Assembly: GCA_036346395.1 (NCBI GenBank)
Contig: CM070615.1
Coordinates: 7,693,534-7,757,533, forward strand
Origin: Hsuehochloa calcarea
Taxonomy: Eukaryota > Streptophyta > Magnoliopsida > Poales > Poaceae
DNA length: 64,000 bases
Reading direction: 5' to 3'
Both the position numbers and the translations under genes were made by a program. The stretch's first letter is position 1, and the number at the start of each line of letters is the position of its first letter. The notes below the pieces were generated by a model. It was given only the letters and a program-made list of their open reading frames with translations, had not been told where the DNA came from and made no database searches. Positions 46,339 to 57,021 of the stretch are shown here, one piece after another.

Positions 46339-48612
46339 GCTTCCTTATGTGTTTTCGAGGAAAGAGACTTATGAATCCGTCTACTGTTGCAAAACCGAAA
46401 CATCTTAAATTTTGCGTGTCTTCATTCGCTTATTTCCTTCCTTCAGTTCTAACGTTCTCTGTATGAGATCAACAATCAATCATACATTCCTCAAGAAAGC
46501 CATCATCCGATGGATGGGTTGGTTGTGTTTGGAAGCCTTCGCCCATTCACGAACGACTGAAACAGACCGAGAGCTCTGCCTGGCTGCGCAAACGGCACCA
46601 TGTGAGCAGCGCCACGCACCGTTGCGAAGGTCAGCAGGTTCCCGTACTCCGTTACCCAGCCGCCAACCTTCAACCGAAAAGCAGCAGATGTAACAGTCAG
46701 CAAAATCTCCACTAACTTCAGACTCATATGCTTCCAGGCAGCACGGTTAGAATGAGCATTTATCTTGCTGCATGATCAGTTAATTTACCAAATGTATTGC
46801 AGATTCAGACCCATTAGGTTTTCGGTATATAGAGGAGAAGTATACTGTATACCTGGCCTTTGTGGAACCAAGAGCGATATGGGACTGTGACATGAAGCCC
46901 CATGTCATGAGCCAATTCGCGCACTAGGGTTCGGGAGCCCAAGAGGGGCACCACGGAGTCTTGATCGCCACTGCAGATCATCAGAAAAAAAAAAATTATA
47001 ACCATAGCTCTGCCGAAGCAAGACAGTTCAGCTGAATGGCACAGTAGAACAACAACAAACAAAAAAAATCACACTACCTGAATACCCAAACCGGTATTTT
47101 GTGCTCGATGATTCTCTGGAGCAAAGGCAGGATGTTGATGTTACCGTCGGTACCGCTATAGTTCAGCACCCTGCCATAAACCGTGTACAATCAATGTGAG
47201 TTTGAATCATGCAAAGATGACTTGTTTTGCTTACTCTGATATTTTATTTTCATGTTCTAGGAACAATATTAAGATGAACTATTCAGTGAACTGTCGATCT
47301 AAACATATAGAAGCGGATGCACTTACGAGCTGCACATGCTCCATCCGTACGGCAAACTTGTTCTGTTAGCATGGAGAGCATGCTGTACTTCTGGGAGGTT
47401 GAAATAGAAATATCTTTCATAAGACATGCAGACATCAACTCCCGCACTGAATTTGGTCACCTACACTCAACAAAGGATAGCTGTACATTAAGAATGTTCT
47501 GAAGTTAAAAGTGTACCGTATCTTCATGTTAGATGGCAAACATACATATTTCCGCAACCGCAGCTCCTGCATTACAATTGACGGGTAGCACACATCTAGT
47601 AGAACATCGTAGCTATTGACGTAATCCCCAACCACTTTGTTCGCCTCTGCGATGGCATCGTTGCATGACTCGCTTTCATTGTGAGGGCTGCTGAAAGTGT
47701 AATCCTCAAAATCACAGGCATTTGTGATTGCCAGGCCTACCTCATCTGAAATCATGCCGTGAGACCAGAAGTACTCGTAGATTGAGGGGATATCCCTATC
47801 AAGCTTGAGAAGTGGATTTCCAATCTGTTCAAGTAGTCTCAGGGGTCAGCATCAGAAAACAAACGCCGCAACAAGAATGGATTGAAGGAAGGACTAGTTA
47901 AAATTTGTGGAAGTCATATTTTTGCAAGAAACTAGATTGCATCTGTTCTTACAGCGACTCCTTTGATATTGAATTTGAAACCATTTGATTCCTTGTTATG
48001 ACGGAGAAGCACATTGGCCAATTGCGGTATGTAATGCCCTGAGATGTTATTTGTCAATAACCATCAACAATACATAATGAGAAAAATAAATATGCGTAAA
48101 TACTAGCAATATCGTTGCTACCTGCATAGCTTTCTCCAGTAAGAAATAGCTCTCTTGATTTGTACTCTGGAAACTTCTCGTACCATTTCAACAGAAATAT
48201 GTGCATGTCATTAGCTTCATTGTTCAGTATAAACACTGTCAGTTCAAATGTTTTCATAGTACCGATTTAGAAACCGCCAAGTTCACACCAGATGTACCCA
48301 TTGCTGGTTAAGAACAATGATTAAGTTTATGATTAAAAAGTTATTTATCGTGTACTTTTATCGGAAAACTTGGCATGGAAAACTCAAATCACGAAACAAG
48401 CCATCGGTTTGTGAGGTTGAAGATCATATAAATTTACCGGTACGTTCATCTCCAGTACTGTAGTCTGATGATGTGTTTGAGTAGGACCATCCAACACCAG
48501 CAGGAGATTCAACAAAAAGTAGGTTGGACACTATAAAATTAAAGATAAAACAATAGGTTAAGGTGCCTTTGTCACCGAAAACCTGCAAAGGAGAGATCAA
48601 GTTATCAAAAAT
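46339..48612. repeat. Tandem duplication, copy A (SCPL gene, 3' part)
   Basis: 2.27 kb, near-identical to 50783-53056 at a constant offset of 4444 bases apart from compensating small indels. The left edge is at 'gcttccttatg'. The right edge is in intron 2 of the gene at 'ttatcaaaaat', where a Copia LTR starts. Confidence 0.95.
46503..48530 (-). pseudogene. Serine carboxypeptidase-like, 5'-truncated copy
   Basis: Carries the equivalents of exons 3-10 of the intact gene (48438-48530, 48122-48214, 47953-48038, 47546-47824, 47327-47460, 47079-47170, 46853-46970, 46503-46667) but no exon 1 or 2, because the duplication ends inside intron 2. It therefore has no signal peptide, no oxyanion GGPGCSS segment and no promoter of its own. 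In exon 8 one T is missing in a T run (about 47098-47100, TTT against TTTT in the other copy), making the exon 92 instead of 93 nt and shifting the frame. GESYAG and GAAHMVP are still readable. It is a recent pseudogene; transcription could only start from the Copia LTR or other neighbours. Confidence 0.93.
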
Positions 48613-48756
48613 GTTGGAGAGTCCATATTAGAACTAGATGACATGTTGTATTAGAGTTGGACTCTCCTATTGTATTAGAAACGGACTCTACTTTGAGACT
48701 ATAAATAAAGGGTGTGTGATCCTACGGGAAATACACAACAATAATTCCCAAAAACA
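48612..48756 (+). repeat. Copia 5' LTR, 145 bp, plus orientation
   Basis: Starts TGTTGGAGAGTCC, has CTATAAATAAAGG as TATA box (about 48699-48711) and ends CCCAAAAACA, three bases before a perfect primer-binding site. No partner LTR is present. The first T is shared with the gene copy. 145 bp is very short for an LTR; a TRIM-like or short-LTR Copia family is possible. Confidence 0.82.
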
Positions 48757-48759
48757 ATA

Positions 48760-48771
48760 TGGTATCAGAGC
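48760..48771 (+). promoter_or_regulatory. Primer-binding site (initiator tRNA-Met)
   Basis: TGGTATCAGAGC, the standard plant initiator-Met primer-binding site, just inside the LTR. Confidence 0.9.
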
Positions 48772-49330
48772 TAGGGTTTAAAACCCTACCTCGTGACCAG
48801 CCGCCGCTCCTCTTCTCATCGCCTCGCCATCTCCATCGCCCGAGCGTCGCCTCGCCATCTCCATCGCCCGAGCGCCGCGCTTCCGCCACCGCTGTCGTCC
48901 CATTTCGCCCGAGCACCGCCTTGGCGACGCCTGAGTAGCGCCGTCTTCGCCTCCGCGCCGGCCTCCAGTGTCGGATCCAGATCAGCCGACGTCGGCATCT
49001 CCTCCCACCTCCACGCTGGCCTCCAGCGCTGGATTCCTCCTCTTCTAGCACCAGCGCCGCTCGAGTCGCCGGAGAATCCAGTGCCTAGCCGCCCGAGTCG
49101 CCCGAGCCTCCGGCGCCAAGTCGCTCAGTTTCGCCCGGGAGGAGAGAAGAAGGAAGGCGAGACGACTCGCTCGGAGGAAGGAAAGAAGGCAGGTGAGGCG
49201 GCGCGGCAGGAAAGAAAAGAAGGAAGGCGGCACAGTCGGGAGGAAAAGAAGGAAGGCAAGGCGGCATGGTCGGGAGGTAGAAAAAAAGAAGGAAGGCGAG
49301 AGAAGGAAAAAAAAACCAAGGTCGCTTCGA
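48772..49330. other. Leader of plus-oriented Copia, then GA-rich junction
   Basis: 48772-49120 is GC-rich leader-like sequence after the primer-binding site. 49125-49315 is an imperfect GGAAGGC/GAAGAAGG purine array. Near 49320 it changes to minus-strand gag of another Copia element. Open frames here (Lys/Glu/Arg-rich) reflect composition. Confidence 0.55.
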
Positions 49331-50782
49331 CATGAGATCATAATGTTTTTGGTAACCGTGCAAGGAGTTGTTATCGAGGTTCCCATCAACTCTAGGTCGG
49401 TAACGATCTCCTTAAACACCGAAAGATGGTCAAGCACGGATTCTCCTTCTTTCAATTTGTGAGAGTACAATTTCTGCTTGAGATACATCTTACTGGTGAG
49501 ATCCTTTGTCATGCAGATTTGTTCCAGCTTCAGCCATAATGCAGCAAATGTGTTTTGCTTCAAAACATCCTGCAAAATATCATTTGATAGATGTAGGTGA
49601 ATTTGAGATAAAGTCTTACGGTCTTTGCGCTTCTCATCTGCGGTCCATTCGATAGGTTGTTTATCAAAACCTTCCAATGCATCATCCAAATCCATCTGTG
49701 CCAACACAGCCCTCATCTTGACTTGCCACAGCGAGAATCTTGTGTCTCGACCCAGGAGAGGAAGATCATACTTCAAAGTCGCTATGAGGAATAAAACCTG
49801 AAATTTGCTAGTATTGAACTGTGTAAACTTAGCAAAAACCACAACTGATTTGGTACACCTTTTGTATATGCGAAAAAGATCTTCAAATCTCCTGATGCAC
49901 TTCTTGTGTGGGCTTAGATAGATCACAAAAATAGATCTGAATTTCCTCGGTGAAAGAAGTATATATATATATCTCCAAAAAAAAAATACCAAGTCAAGTG
50001 CTCATATCACCAAGTAGTACTGCTCACGTGAACTCTACCAGGAGCTTGTAGCTCTGGAGCTATTGCGAACAGGAAACAAGATTTGCTTGGTGATTAAAGT
50101 AATCAAAAAAATAATTGATGAACCTGGTGCTTGGACTTGACCTTGCTTTTGCTTTGATTGTCTCGGCTGATTCGGACTGCTGGGAACGCTCGGGTGCGTG
50201 CGTGTTAGCGCTTGTCGCTCGCGGATGGCTGCCGCACAAACCGAGGATGAGTGTTGCTGGTGGATGATCGCTTGACGAGACGACCGAGGCGTGGAGGTGC
50301 GCTGCTTCCGTGCGCTTGGACCAAGGCGACGGGAAAGAAGCGGCGCTGGGCGAGCGGCTGACGGCTTCAATCGATCGCACGCTCGCGTTGGCAGAGGACG
50401 ATGGCTTCAGATGAAACGCCGTGCGAGACGACAGCGTCGGCGGCCGAAATCAATCTGCTATTTTTTTTCGTATCTCTTCAAACCCTAAAGTCTCATGCGC
50501 TCTGATACCACTTGTTAGAAAAATAAGGCAAAAGCGAGACACGGATTTTTACGTGAAAAACCCTTGCGGAAAAAAACCACGGGCGCCAACCGGCGATGAT
50601 CACTATATGTGGAGGGTTTACAAATCGCTCGGGATTACAATGAAGCGGCTCATCTTCTCGTACGGCATACAATAGGTATATATAGGGGAGAGGACGTAGA
50701 GTCCAAGTAGGACACTTGTCCGCTAATATGGAAACTGATTCGGACTCTTCCAAATTAAAGAATTCGGATCACAATTTCAACA
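49331..50782 (-). mobile_element. Copia element 5' end (LTR, leader, gag), minus orientation, truncated
   Basis: On the minus strand: LTR 50782-50513 (270 bp, TGTTGAAATTG...CTAACA; TATATATA promoter near 50680), two bases, primer-binding site TGGTATCAGAGC (50510-50499), leader, then gag. Gag (about 49800-49330) is of the UBN2 type, with LPLLGRDTRFSLWQVKMRAV and later YLKQKLYSHKL. It is cut off in the middle near 49330, so pol and the 3' LTR are missing. The outer LTR edge abuts SCPL duplication copy B exactly at 50783. Confidence 0.87.
50499..50510 (-). promoter_or_regulatory. Primer-binding site (initiator tRNA-Met)
   Basis: GCTCTGATACCA on the plus strand is TGGTATCAGAGC on the element's strand, two bases from the LTR end. 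Confidence 0.9.
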
Positions 50783-53056
50783 GCTTCCTTATGTGTTTTC
50801 GAGGAAAGAGACTTATGAATCCGTCTACTATTGCAAAACCGAAACATCTTAAATTTTGCGTGTCTTCATTCGCTTATTTCCTTCCTTCAGTTCTAACGTT
50901 CTCTGTATGAGATCAACAATCAATCATACATTCCTCAAGAAAGCCATCATCCGATGGATGGGTTGGTTGTGTTTGGAAGCCTTCGCCCATTCACAAACGA
51001 CTGAAACAGACCGAGAGCTCTGCCTGGCTGCGCAAACGGCACCATGTGAGCAGCGCCACGCACCGTTGCGAAGGTCAGCAGGTTCCCGTACTCCGTTACC
51101 CAGCCGCCAACCTTCAACCGAAAAGCAGCAGATGTAACAGTCAGCAAAATCTGCACTAACTTCAGACTCATATGCTTCCAGGCAGCACGGTTAGAATGAG
51201 CATTTATCTTGCTGCATGATCAGTTAATTTACCAAATGTGTTGCAGATTCAGACCCATTAGGTTTTCGGTATATAGAGGAGCAGTATACTGTATACCTGG
51301 CCTTTGTGGAACCAAGAGCGATATGGGACTGTGACATGAAGCCCCATGTCATGAGCCAATTCGCGCACTAGGGTTCGGGAGCCCAAGAGGGGCACCACGG
51401 AGTCTTGATCGCCACTGCAGATCATCAGAAAAAATAATAATTTATAACCATAGCTCTGCCGAAGCAAGACAGTTCAGCTGAATGGCACAGTAGAACAACA
51501 ACAAACAAAAAATCACACTACCTGAATACCCAAACCCGTATTTTGTGCTCGATGATTCTCTGGAGCAAAGGCAGGATGTTGATGTTACCGTCGGTACCGC
51601 TATAGTTCAGCACCCTGCCATAAACCGTGTACAATCAATGTGAGTTTGAATCATGCAAAGATGACTTGTTTTGCTTACTCTGATATTTTATTTTCATGTT
51701 CTAGGAACAATATTAAGATGAATTATTCAGTGAACTGTCGATCTAAACATATAGAAGCGGATGCACTTACGAGCTGCACATGCTCCATCCGTACGGCAAA
51801 CTTGTTCTGTTAGCATGGAGAGCATGCTGTACTTCTGGGAGGTTGAAATAGAAATATCTTTCATAAGACATGCAGACATCAACTCCCGCACTGAATTTGG
51901 TCACCTACACTCAACAAAGGATAGCTGTACATTAAGAATGTTCTGAAGTTAAAAGTGTACCGTATCTTCATGTTAGATGGCAAACATACATATTTCCGCA
52001 ACCGCAGCTCCTGCATTACAATTGACGGGTAGCACACATCTAGTAGAACATCGTAGCTATTGACGTAATCCCCAACCACTTTGTTCGCCTCTGCGATGGC
52101 ATCGTTGCATGACTCGCTTTCATTGTGAGGGCTGCTGAAAGTGTAATCCTCAAAATCACAGGCATTTGTGATTGCCAGGCCTACCTCATCTGAAATCATG
52201 CCGTGAGACCAGAAGTACTCGTAGATTGAGGGGATATCCCTATCAAGCTTGAGAAGTGGATTTCCAATCTGTTCAAGTAGTCTCAGGGGTCAGCATCAGA
52301 AAACAAACGCCGCAACAAGAATGGATTGAAGGAAGGACTAGTTAAAATTTGTGGAAGTCATATTTTTGCAAGAAACTAGATTGCATCTGTTCTTACAGCG
52401 ACTCCTTTGATATTGAATTTGAAACCATTTGATTCCTTGTTATGACGGAGAAGCACATTGGCCAATTGCGGTATGTAATGCCCTGAGATGTTATTTGTCA
52501 ATAACCATCAACAATACATAATGAGAAAAATAAATATGCGTAAATACTAGCAATATCGTTGCTACCTGCATAGCTTTCTCCAGTAAGAAATAGCTCTCTT
52601 GATCTGTACTCTGGAAACTTCTCGTACCATTTCAACAGAAATATGTGCATGTCATTAGCTTCATTGTTCAGTATAAACACTGTCAGTTCAATTGTTTTCA
52701 TAGTACCGATTTAGAAACCGCCAAGTTCACACCAGATGTACCCATTGCTGGTTAAGAACAATGATTAAGTTTATGATTAAAAAGTTATTTATCGTGTACT
52801 TTTATCGGAAAACTTGGCATAGAAAACTCAAATCACGAAACAAGCCATCGGTTTGTGAGGTTGAAGATCATATAAATTTACCGGTACGTTCATCTCCAGT
52901 ACTGTAGTCTGATGATGTGTTTGAGTAGGACCATCCAACACCAGCAGGAGATTCAACAAAAAGTAGGTTGGACACTATAAAATTAAAGATAAAACAATAG
53001 GTTAAGGTGCCTTTGTCACCGAAAACTTGCAAAGGAGAGATCAAGTTATCAAAAAT
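50783..53056. repeat. Tandem duplication, copy B (SCPL gene, 3' part)
   Basis: The counterpart of 46339-48612. Here the homology is only part of a longer intact gene: sequence continues past 53056 into exon 2, intron 1 and exon 1. Copy B therefore retains the original structure. Confidence 0.95.
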
Positions 53057-54787
53057 AAAATGCGACCTTTGTTCCATGACATCTTGTTTATTCTCAGGCC
53101 TCTACCATCTCCAGTTGGATAAAATGGACCTAGCTCTGTGAATGCCCCACCTCCAACCGAAGAACAGCCAGGACCTGACAAGGACACATCACCGTAAAAT
53201 CATGTAAAGATGTTAACTTTTGATACAAACTAGAACAGATAAATTAGATCAAAATTATGCTAATTTACTTTTCAATTAATTATTCTTGGAAAATAAAAAG
53301 GACAATTTTGTCAGTGACGTGACACCCTGTCATCATAAATCCTGAACGGACAACAAACAGTGACTTCACTTAAGTGCATCACAGAACATTACATAGGAGA
53401 TAAGGCTTTGATTAACTTATGATCCTGTCCTGGCTGGCTTCAGTTCGCCAGATCAGGCGGCCTAATATTTTTTACCTTCACCTCTGACGATGGTACAGTA
53501 CAATTGAAAAGAGAGATGCCAACATGGGCAATCTTTCAAAAGTTTAGGAAATCTAATAGTATATTGCCATAGAAAACGACATTACGGATCCAAACAGATC
53601 AAAGATTACTGAAACATCTAGGAGAGCAGGATGGACAGAGGAGATAGAGAGGGGTCAAGCATTAAGGATGTCAGCTGCTGTGCTACAAGAGTTGCGTATA
53701 CGTGCGGTCCATTGGATCAAGAATTAACTGTTTAGTCTAGATCATTAAAGAGCGGCTTTTTATTTCGATCGGCGGCTTAATCTACACCGTTGATTGTGCG
53801 ATCTGTCGGCCGACGTTCAGTGCAGCCCCTACAGCGGTGATCACCAGGATTCAAAAATCGCAGATAATCGGTTTACCGGTGAGGGCCGGTAGAAAATACA
53901 AACCGGCCCCAAAAAATTATGTTTAGATTAATTTTGTCTAAAAAAATCAAATTTGCTTTAATTTTGTTCAAATTTATTTTTAAAAAAATCGGAAAAAAAC
54001 AAACAAAATTTGAAATTTTCGGCCTTACCGCCCCGAGTGGAGACATGACAAACAGTGAATGGAACATGACGGGAGCAAAGCAATTTTAACCATCATTACA
54101 GCAATGTGGATCGAATCAAGGAGTATCAGCATAGGTGGATGGGGGTGAACTGAGAAAGAAACATCAAAAAAAGATGACACCTTTGACCATAATCACCACT
54201 ACTGATAGTGCAGCGAAAGAAAGAGATACTACTACCGAAGAAGCATCAACAAAAGATGGCACCTTTGACCATAATTACTGTTGGAATTTTGGGTTTACTC
54301 ACATAATATTTCAATTAAATCCTAAGAAAATCCCAAAACCCCATGTTACTGTTTATAGTCGCAAATATACTTAGTATATATTCTACTGTCGATTCAATTA
54401 TTATTATCTAACCATTACTACCGCTTACAGTGCAACGAAAGAAAGAGACGCTATTACTGAAAAAGCAACAGCATAGTAAAGAAGAAATAGTACGCGCGCT
54501 GAATGAGGCGAGTAATTCATGAGACTGAACTGACCTCCGTTGAGCCAGAGGGTGAGGGGCTTCGAGTCGGCGTCGGCGTCGGCGTCGGCTGTCTCGGCGA
54601 GGTAGTAGAAGAGGCTCCTGCCGGCCTGCTCGTCGACGTCCACGTACCCGGCAAACTGCCGGAACCCCACCCTCGGCTGCCCCGGCAGCCCCCTCACCAG
54701 GTCCGGCTCAGGGTACCCCCGCACGCAGCCGATCAGAAACCAAGAGAACACCGCCGTCAGTGGCGTCAGTCTCCAAGAACCAGCCAT
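50947..54787 (-). CDS. Serine carboxypeptidase-like protein, SCPL42/45 type, intact
   Basis: Ten minus-strand exons: 54535-54787, 53067-53174, 52974-... to 52882, 52566-52658, 52397-52482, 51990-52268, 51771-51904, 51522-51614, 51297-51414, 50947-51111. All introns are GT-AG and phases agree; the sum is 1422 nt, 473 residues, the usual family length. The N-terminus is a signal peptide (about residues 1-25), so the protein enters the secretory route to vacuole or apoplast. Conserved parts: LPGQP, LNGGPGCSS, ESPAGVGWSY, GESYAG with Ser180, GDQD with Asp384, GAAHMVP with His441; the S10 catalytic triad is complete. S10 enzymes remove C-terminal residues or, in some plant members, act as acyltransferases; the substrate cannot be told here. 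GGGAFTELGPF and IGNPLLKLDRD fit the SCPL42/45 clade. Exon 1 is GC-rich with an Asp-Ala repeat at residues 67-74. Confidence 0.95.
53845..54050. repeat. CCGG-rich dispersed repeat, copy 1 of 3, in SCPL intron 1
   Basis: It starts at 'aggattcaaaaatcg', has ends rich in ACCGGT/GGCCGGT and a central AT-rich part (tcaaatttgctttaattttgttcaaattta). The same plan occurs at 59675-59900 and 61676-61900. It is probably a non-autonomous element; no coding capacity. Confidence 0.55.
54140..54480. repeat. Local direct repeats in SCPL intron 1
   Basis: The words 'gacacctttgaccataat' / 'ggcacctttgaccataat' (about 54176 and 54258) and 'agtgcagcgaaagaaagaga' / 'agtgcaacgaaagaaagaga' (about 54209 and 54429) recur, with an AT-rich insert between the last pair. 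No gene. Confidence 0.6.
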
Positions 54788-55111
54788 GGTGGGTTGGTTG
54801 TGCTGCTATGGAGACTGGAGAGTGAGGACAAGGCAAGCGGGCAGAGTAATGGAAAGAAGAAAGCAGACGAGTCAGAAGGGAGCAGGAGCAGGGCCAGGCG
54901 GTGGTGCAGAGTGACATGAGATGTTTAAAGGAGGAAATGAGGATTTCCGAGAATGAGTACATGACAAATTAGACCCACGTGTTTCGTAGAGTATAACTTA
55001 GGTTCGGGTCCACGGAAGCGGATCTGCGTTACGTCATTATCCCATCCAAAACAAAAAAAAAACCTAGATTAAGCGCCACGGCGCATAAGAACATAATAAA
55101 ATTGCTACAGT

Positions 55112-55211
55112 TTATTTTGCTATATATATTTCACTATTTGCACAATATTTTTTTAAGGGTCTTATTTTGCTATATATATTTCACTATTTGCACAATATTT
55201 TTTTGAGGGTC
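55112..55211. repeat. 50-bp tandem duplication
   Basis: Two adjacent 50-bp units starting 'ttattttgctatatatattt', differing at one base (aagggtc against gagggtc), in AT-rich DNA upstream of the SCPL gene. Confidence 0.9.
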
Positions 55212-55305
55212 TCCTTTAATTTAATGAAAAAAAAACTATATTACCACATAACAGTTGATAAATCTGCCTTTCACTTTCAACTACAAAACCAAATGTTGAA
55301 CTCTC

Positions 55306-55430
55306 GAGGGTATGTTTGGATATATTGTGATTTGACTCAATCCTTCGAATTAACTCAGAATTTGAATTAAAATCTCTTCCAATCTAAAAGGATTAGTTTT
55401 AATCCTTCCCTATCCAAACAATCCTTAAAG
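55306..55430. mobile_element. Candidate Tourist-like MITE
   Basis: About 125 bp with imperfect terminal inverted repeats: agggtatgtttggat at the left and atccaaacaatcctt at the right, flanking AT-rich sequence. GTTTGGAT-type ends are typical of Tourist/PIF-Harbinger MITEs in grasses. A clear 3-bp target duplication is not visible. Confidence 0.45.
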
Positions 55431-56350
55431 TTTTAAAACCGGTATGAATAACTTTTGAATACCGCCATGGTTTTGTGAGTGGTCTCGTCACGTCGGATCC
55501 ATGTGTAGAGCTGGGACTTGGGTGCCTTTTCTGGCCTACCGAGGTCTTCGCCGACATGGCACGCGACGACGACGTGGCTGGTCGGCAAGACTAAGACGAA
55601 CAATGCAAGGATTGGGCTCGAGAATACAACCCATTGGGCATGACACGAAGACACTTGGGCAATGCTTGGGCTGGCACGAACGAAATAGGCACAACCTTCC
55701 CGTTCTAGGCTAATCCCTCCCTTGGCCTGGCCCAATCACTCCCACACACTGCCCTGGCCCAACCAATCACATCCTTCTACCACCCGACCTGGCCCAACAC
55801 CCCTCCTGGCCTCCCCCAACCCCTTCTTCCGAGCCCGGCTCCCAAATTCTCAATCCCTAATCGCATTCGCTGATTCTCCTTCCTCCATCTCCAACCGCCT
55901 CCCTCCCATGCGCAGCTGATCACCGCCCCCCTTCCCTACACACCGCCACCGCCTTCCTCCCTCCCTCCCTCCCCACGTCGTCGCCTCCTCTCCTCCCGGC
56001 GTGCCACCGCCTCCACCCTCCCTCCAACCACCTCCTCGTCGCCGTCCTTCTCAACCCCTTCGTAAGCGCGCTGTGCTGTCGAGGTGGGCGGAGTTCTTCA
56101 TCCGCGTCCAGGAGGAGGAGAAGGTTATGGCGAGGGGGAGCGGGTGTGGATGGCACACGGGTGTTTTTGTCTTCGTGGGCGGCGACGGCGGCTGTCGTCT
56201 TCCCAAACGTCTATAGTTACTTAGGGTTAGGTTTGGGCCAGCACGGCACGGCTCCGGCACGACAGGCTTTGGGTCGTGCCTGGGTTGGCCAGAGACGGGG
56301 TGACTGGGTCAAATGGACACGGTCCGAAGCACAACGGGGCTGTGCTTTGC
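55431..56350. repeat. GC-rich region with GGCACGG motifs, possibly hAT-like; no gene
   Basis: Motifs such as GGGCTGGCACGA (about 55670) and inverted GGCACGGCACGG (about 56240) flank a pyrimidine-rich core (55720-56040). This pattern resembles non-autonomous hAT-type elements with GGCACG subterminal repeats, but the ends are unclear. Open frames across the core are Pro/Arg-rich artefacts. Confidence 0.3.
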
Positions 56351-56354
56351 CGGC

Positions 56355-56560
56355 ACAGCAGGACCTAGTACCCACCTCCATCCATGTGAGAGGCAGAGAG
56401 CAACGTGTGGACAAGATAATTTTTTTTTTAATCGCAGGCACAATACGGCCAATACCTACCTCTATCTGTGTGAGACGCAGAGAGCAACGTGTGAACGAGA
56501 GTTTTTTTTTAGAGGCAGAGAGCAACGTGTGAACGAGAGTTTCTTTTTTTTTAAAAAAAA
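56355..56560. repeat. Imperfect tandem repeat around 'cagagagcaacgtgt'
   Basis: The word cagagagcaacgtgt occurs at about 56395, 56478 and 56516, each followed by a T run. The first two units share a longer left part (acctacctctatctgtgtga-type). Poly-T tracts up to ten bases separate them. Confidence 0.7.
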
Positions 56561-56948
56561 AAAGATTTTATGTGCTAATTCATCGCACGTACAACCGGCT
56601 ACTAGGCATCGTGGACACCACCGTCAGGCTCAAACTATTTCAATCTTGAATGTTTGAGGTGTTAAATATCCAACTTTATAGTTGAGAATGAAACTAGACT
56701 GCTTGTTTAGGTGTTTCTTTTTGTGTCCAGTGTATGTAGTATATGAAGAGGAAAAATATGGAAAATTTCCTACTAGCTGTATATTAGGTGGCACAGGAGT
56801 TTGCCAATTTTGGGGCAGAAAATTTGGAGATGACCCATGTTTTTTTTTTTTTTTTTTTGCGAGGACAACGAGAAAAGGTTTGTGAGCCATTGGAAAGTGC
56901 ATGCTCATAGCAGTTAATTTCTCATGTAAAATATAAAAGTATACAACA
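56561..56948. other. Intergenic, nothing recognised
   Basis: AT-rich with a 19-base T run near 56842. No supported gene. Confidence 0.4.
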
Positions 56949-57021
56949 GGGGATGTAGCTCAAATGGTAGAGCGCTCGCTTTGCATGCGAGAGGCACGGG
57001 GTTCGATCCCCCGCATCTCCA
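56949..57021 (+). tRNA. tRNA-Ala(UGC)
   Basis: 73 nt. Acceptor GGGGATG pairs with CATCTCC (one G-U), discriminator A. D-arm GCTC/GAGC; anticodon stem CTCGC/GCGAG with loop TTTGCAT, anticodon TGC; T-arm CGGGG/CCCCG with TTCGATC loop. It has the typical nuclear plant form, without intron or CCA. Confidence 0.97.

Noticed and set aside
48793..49335. Plus-strand frame of 180 codons after the Copia primer-binding site
   Set aside because: Leader sequence running into a purine array; the Lys/Glu-rich tail is compositional and no gag motif is present on this strand.
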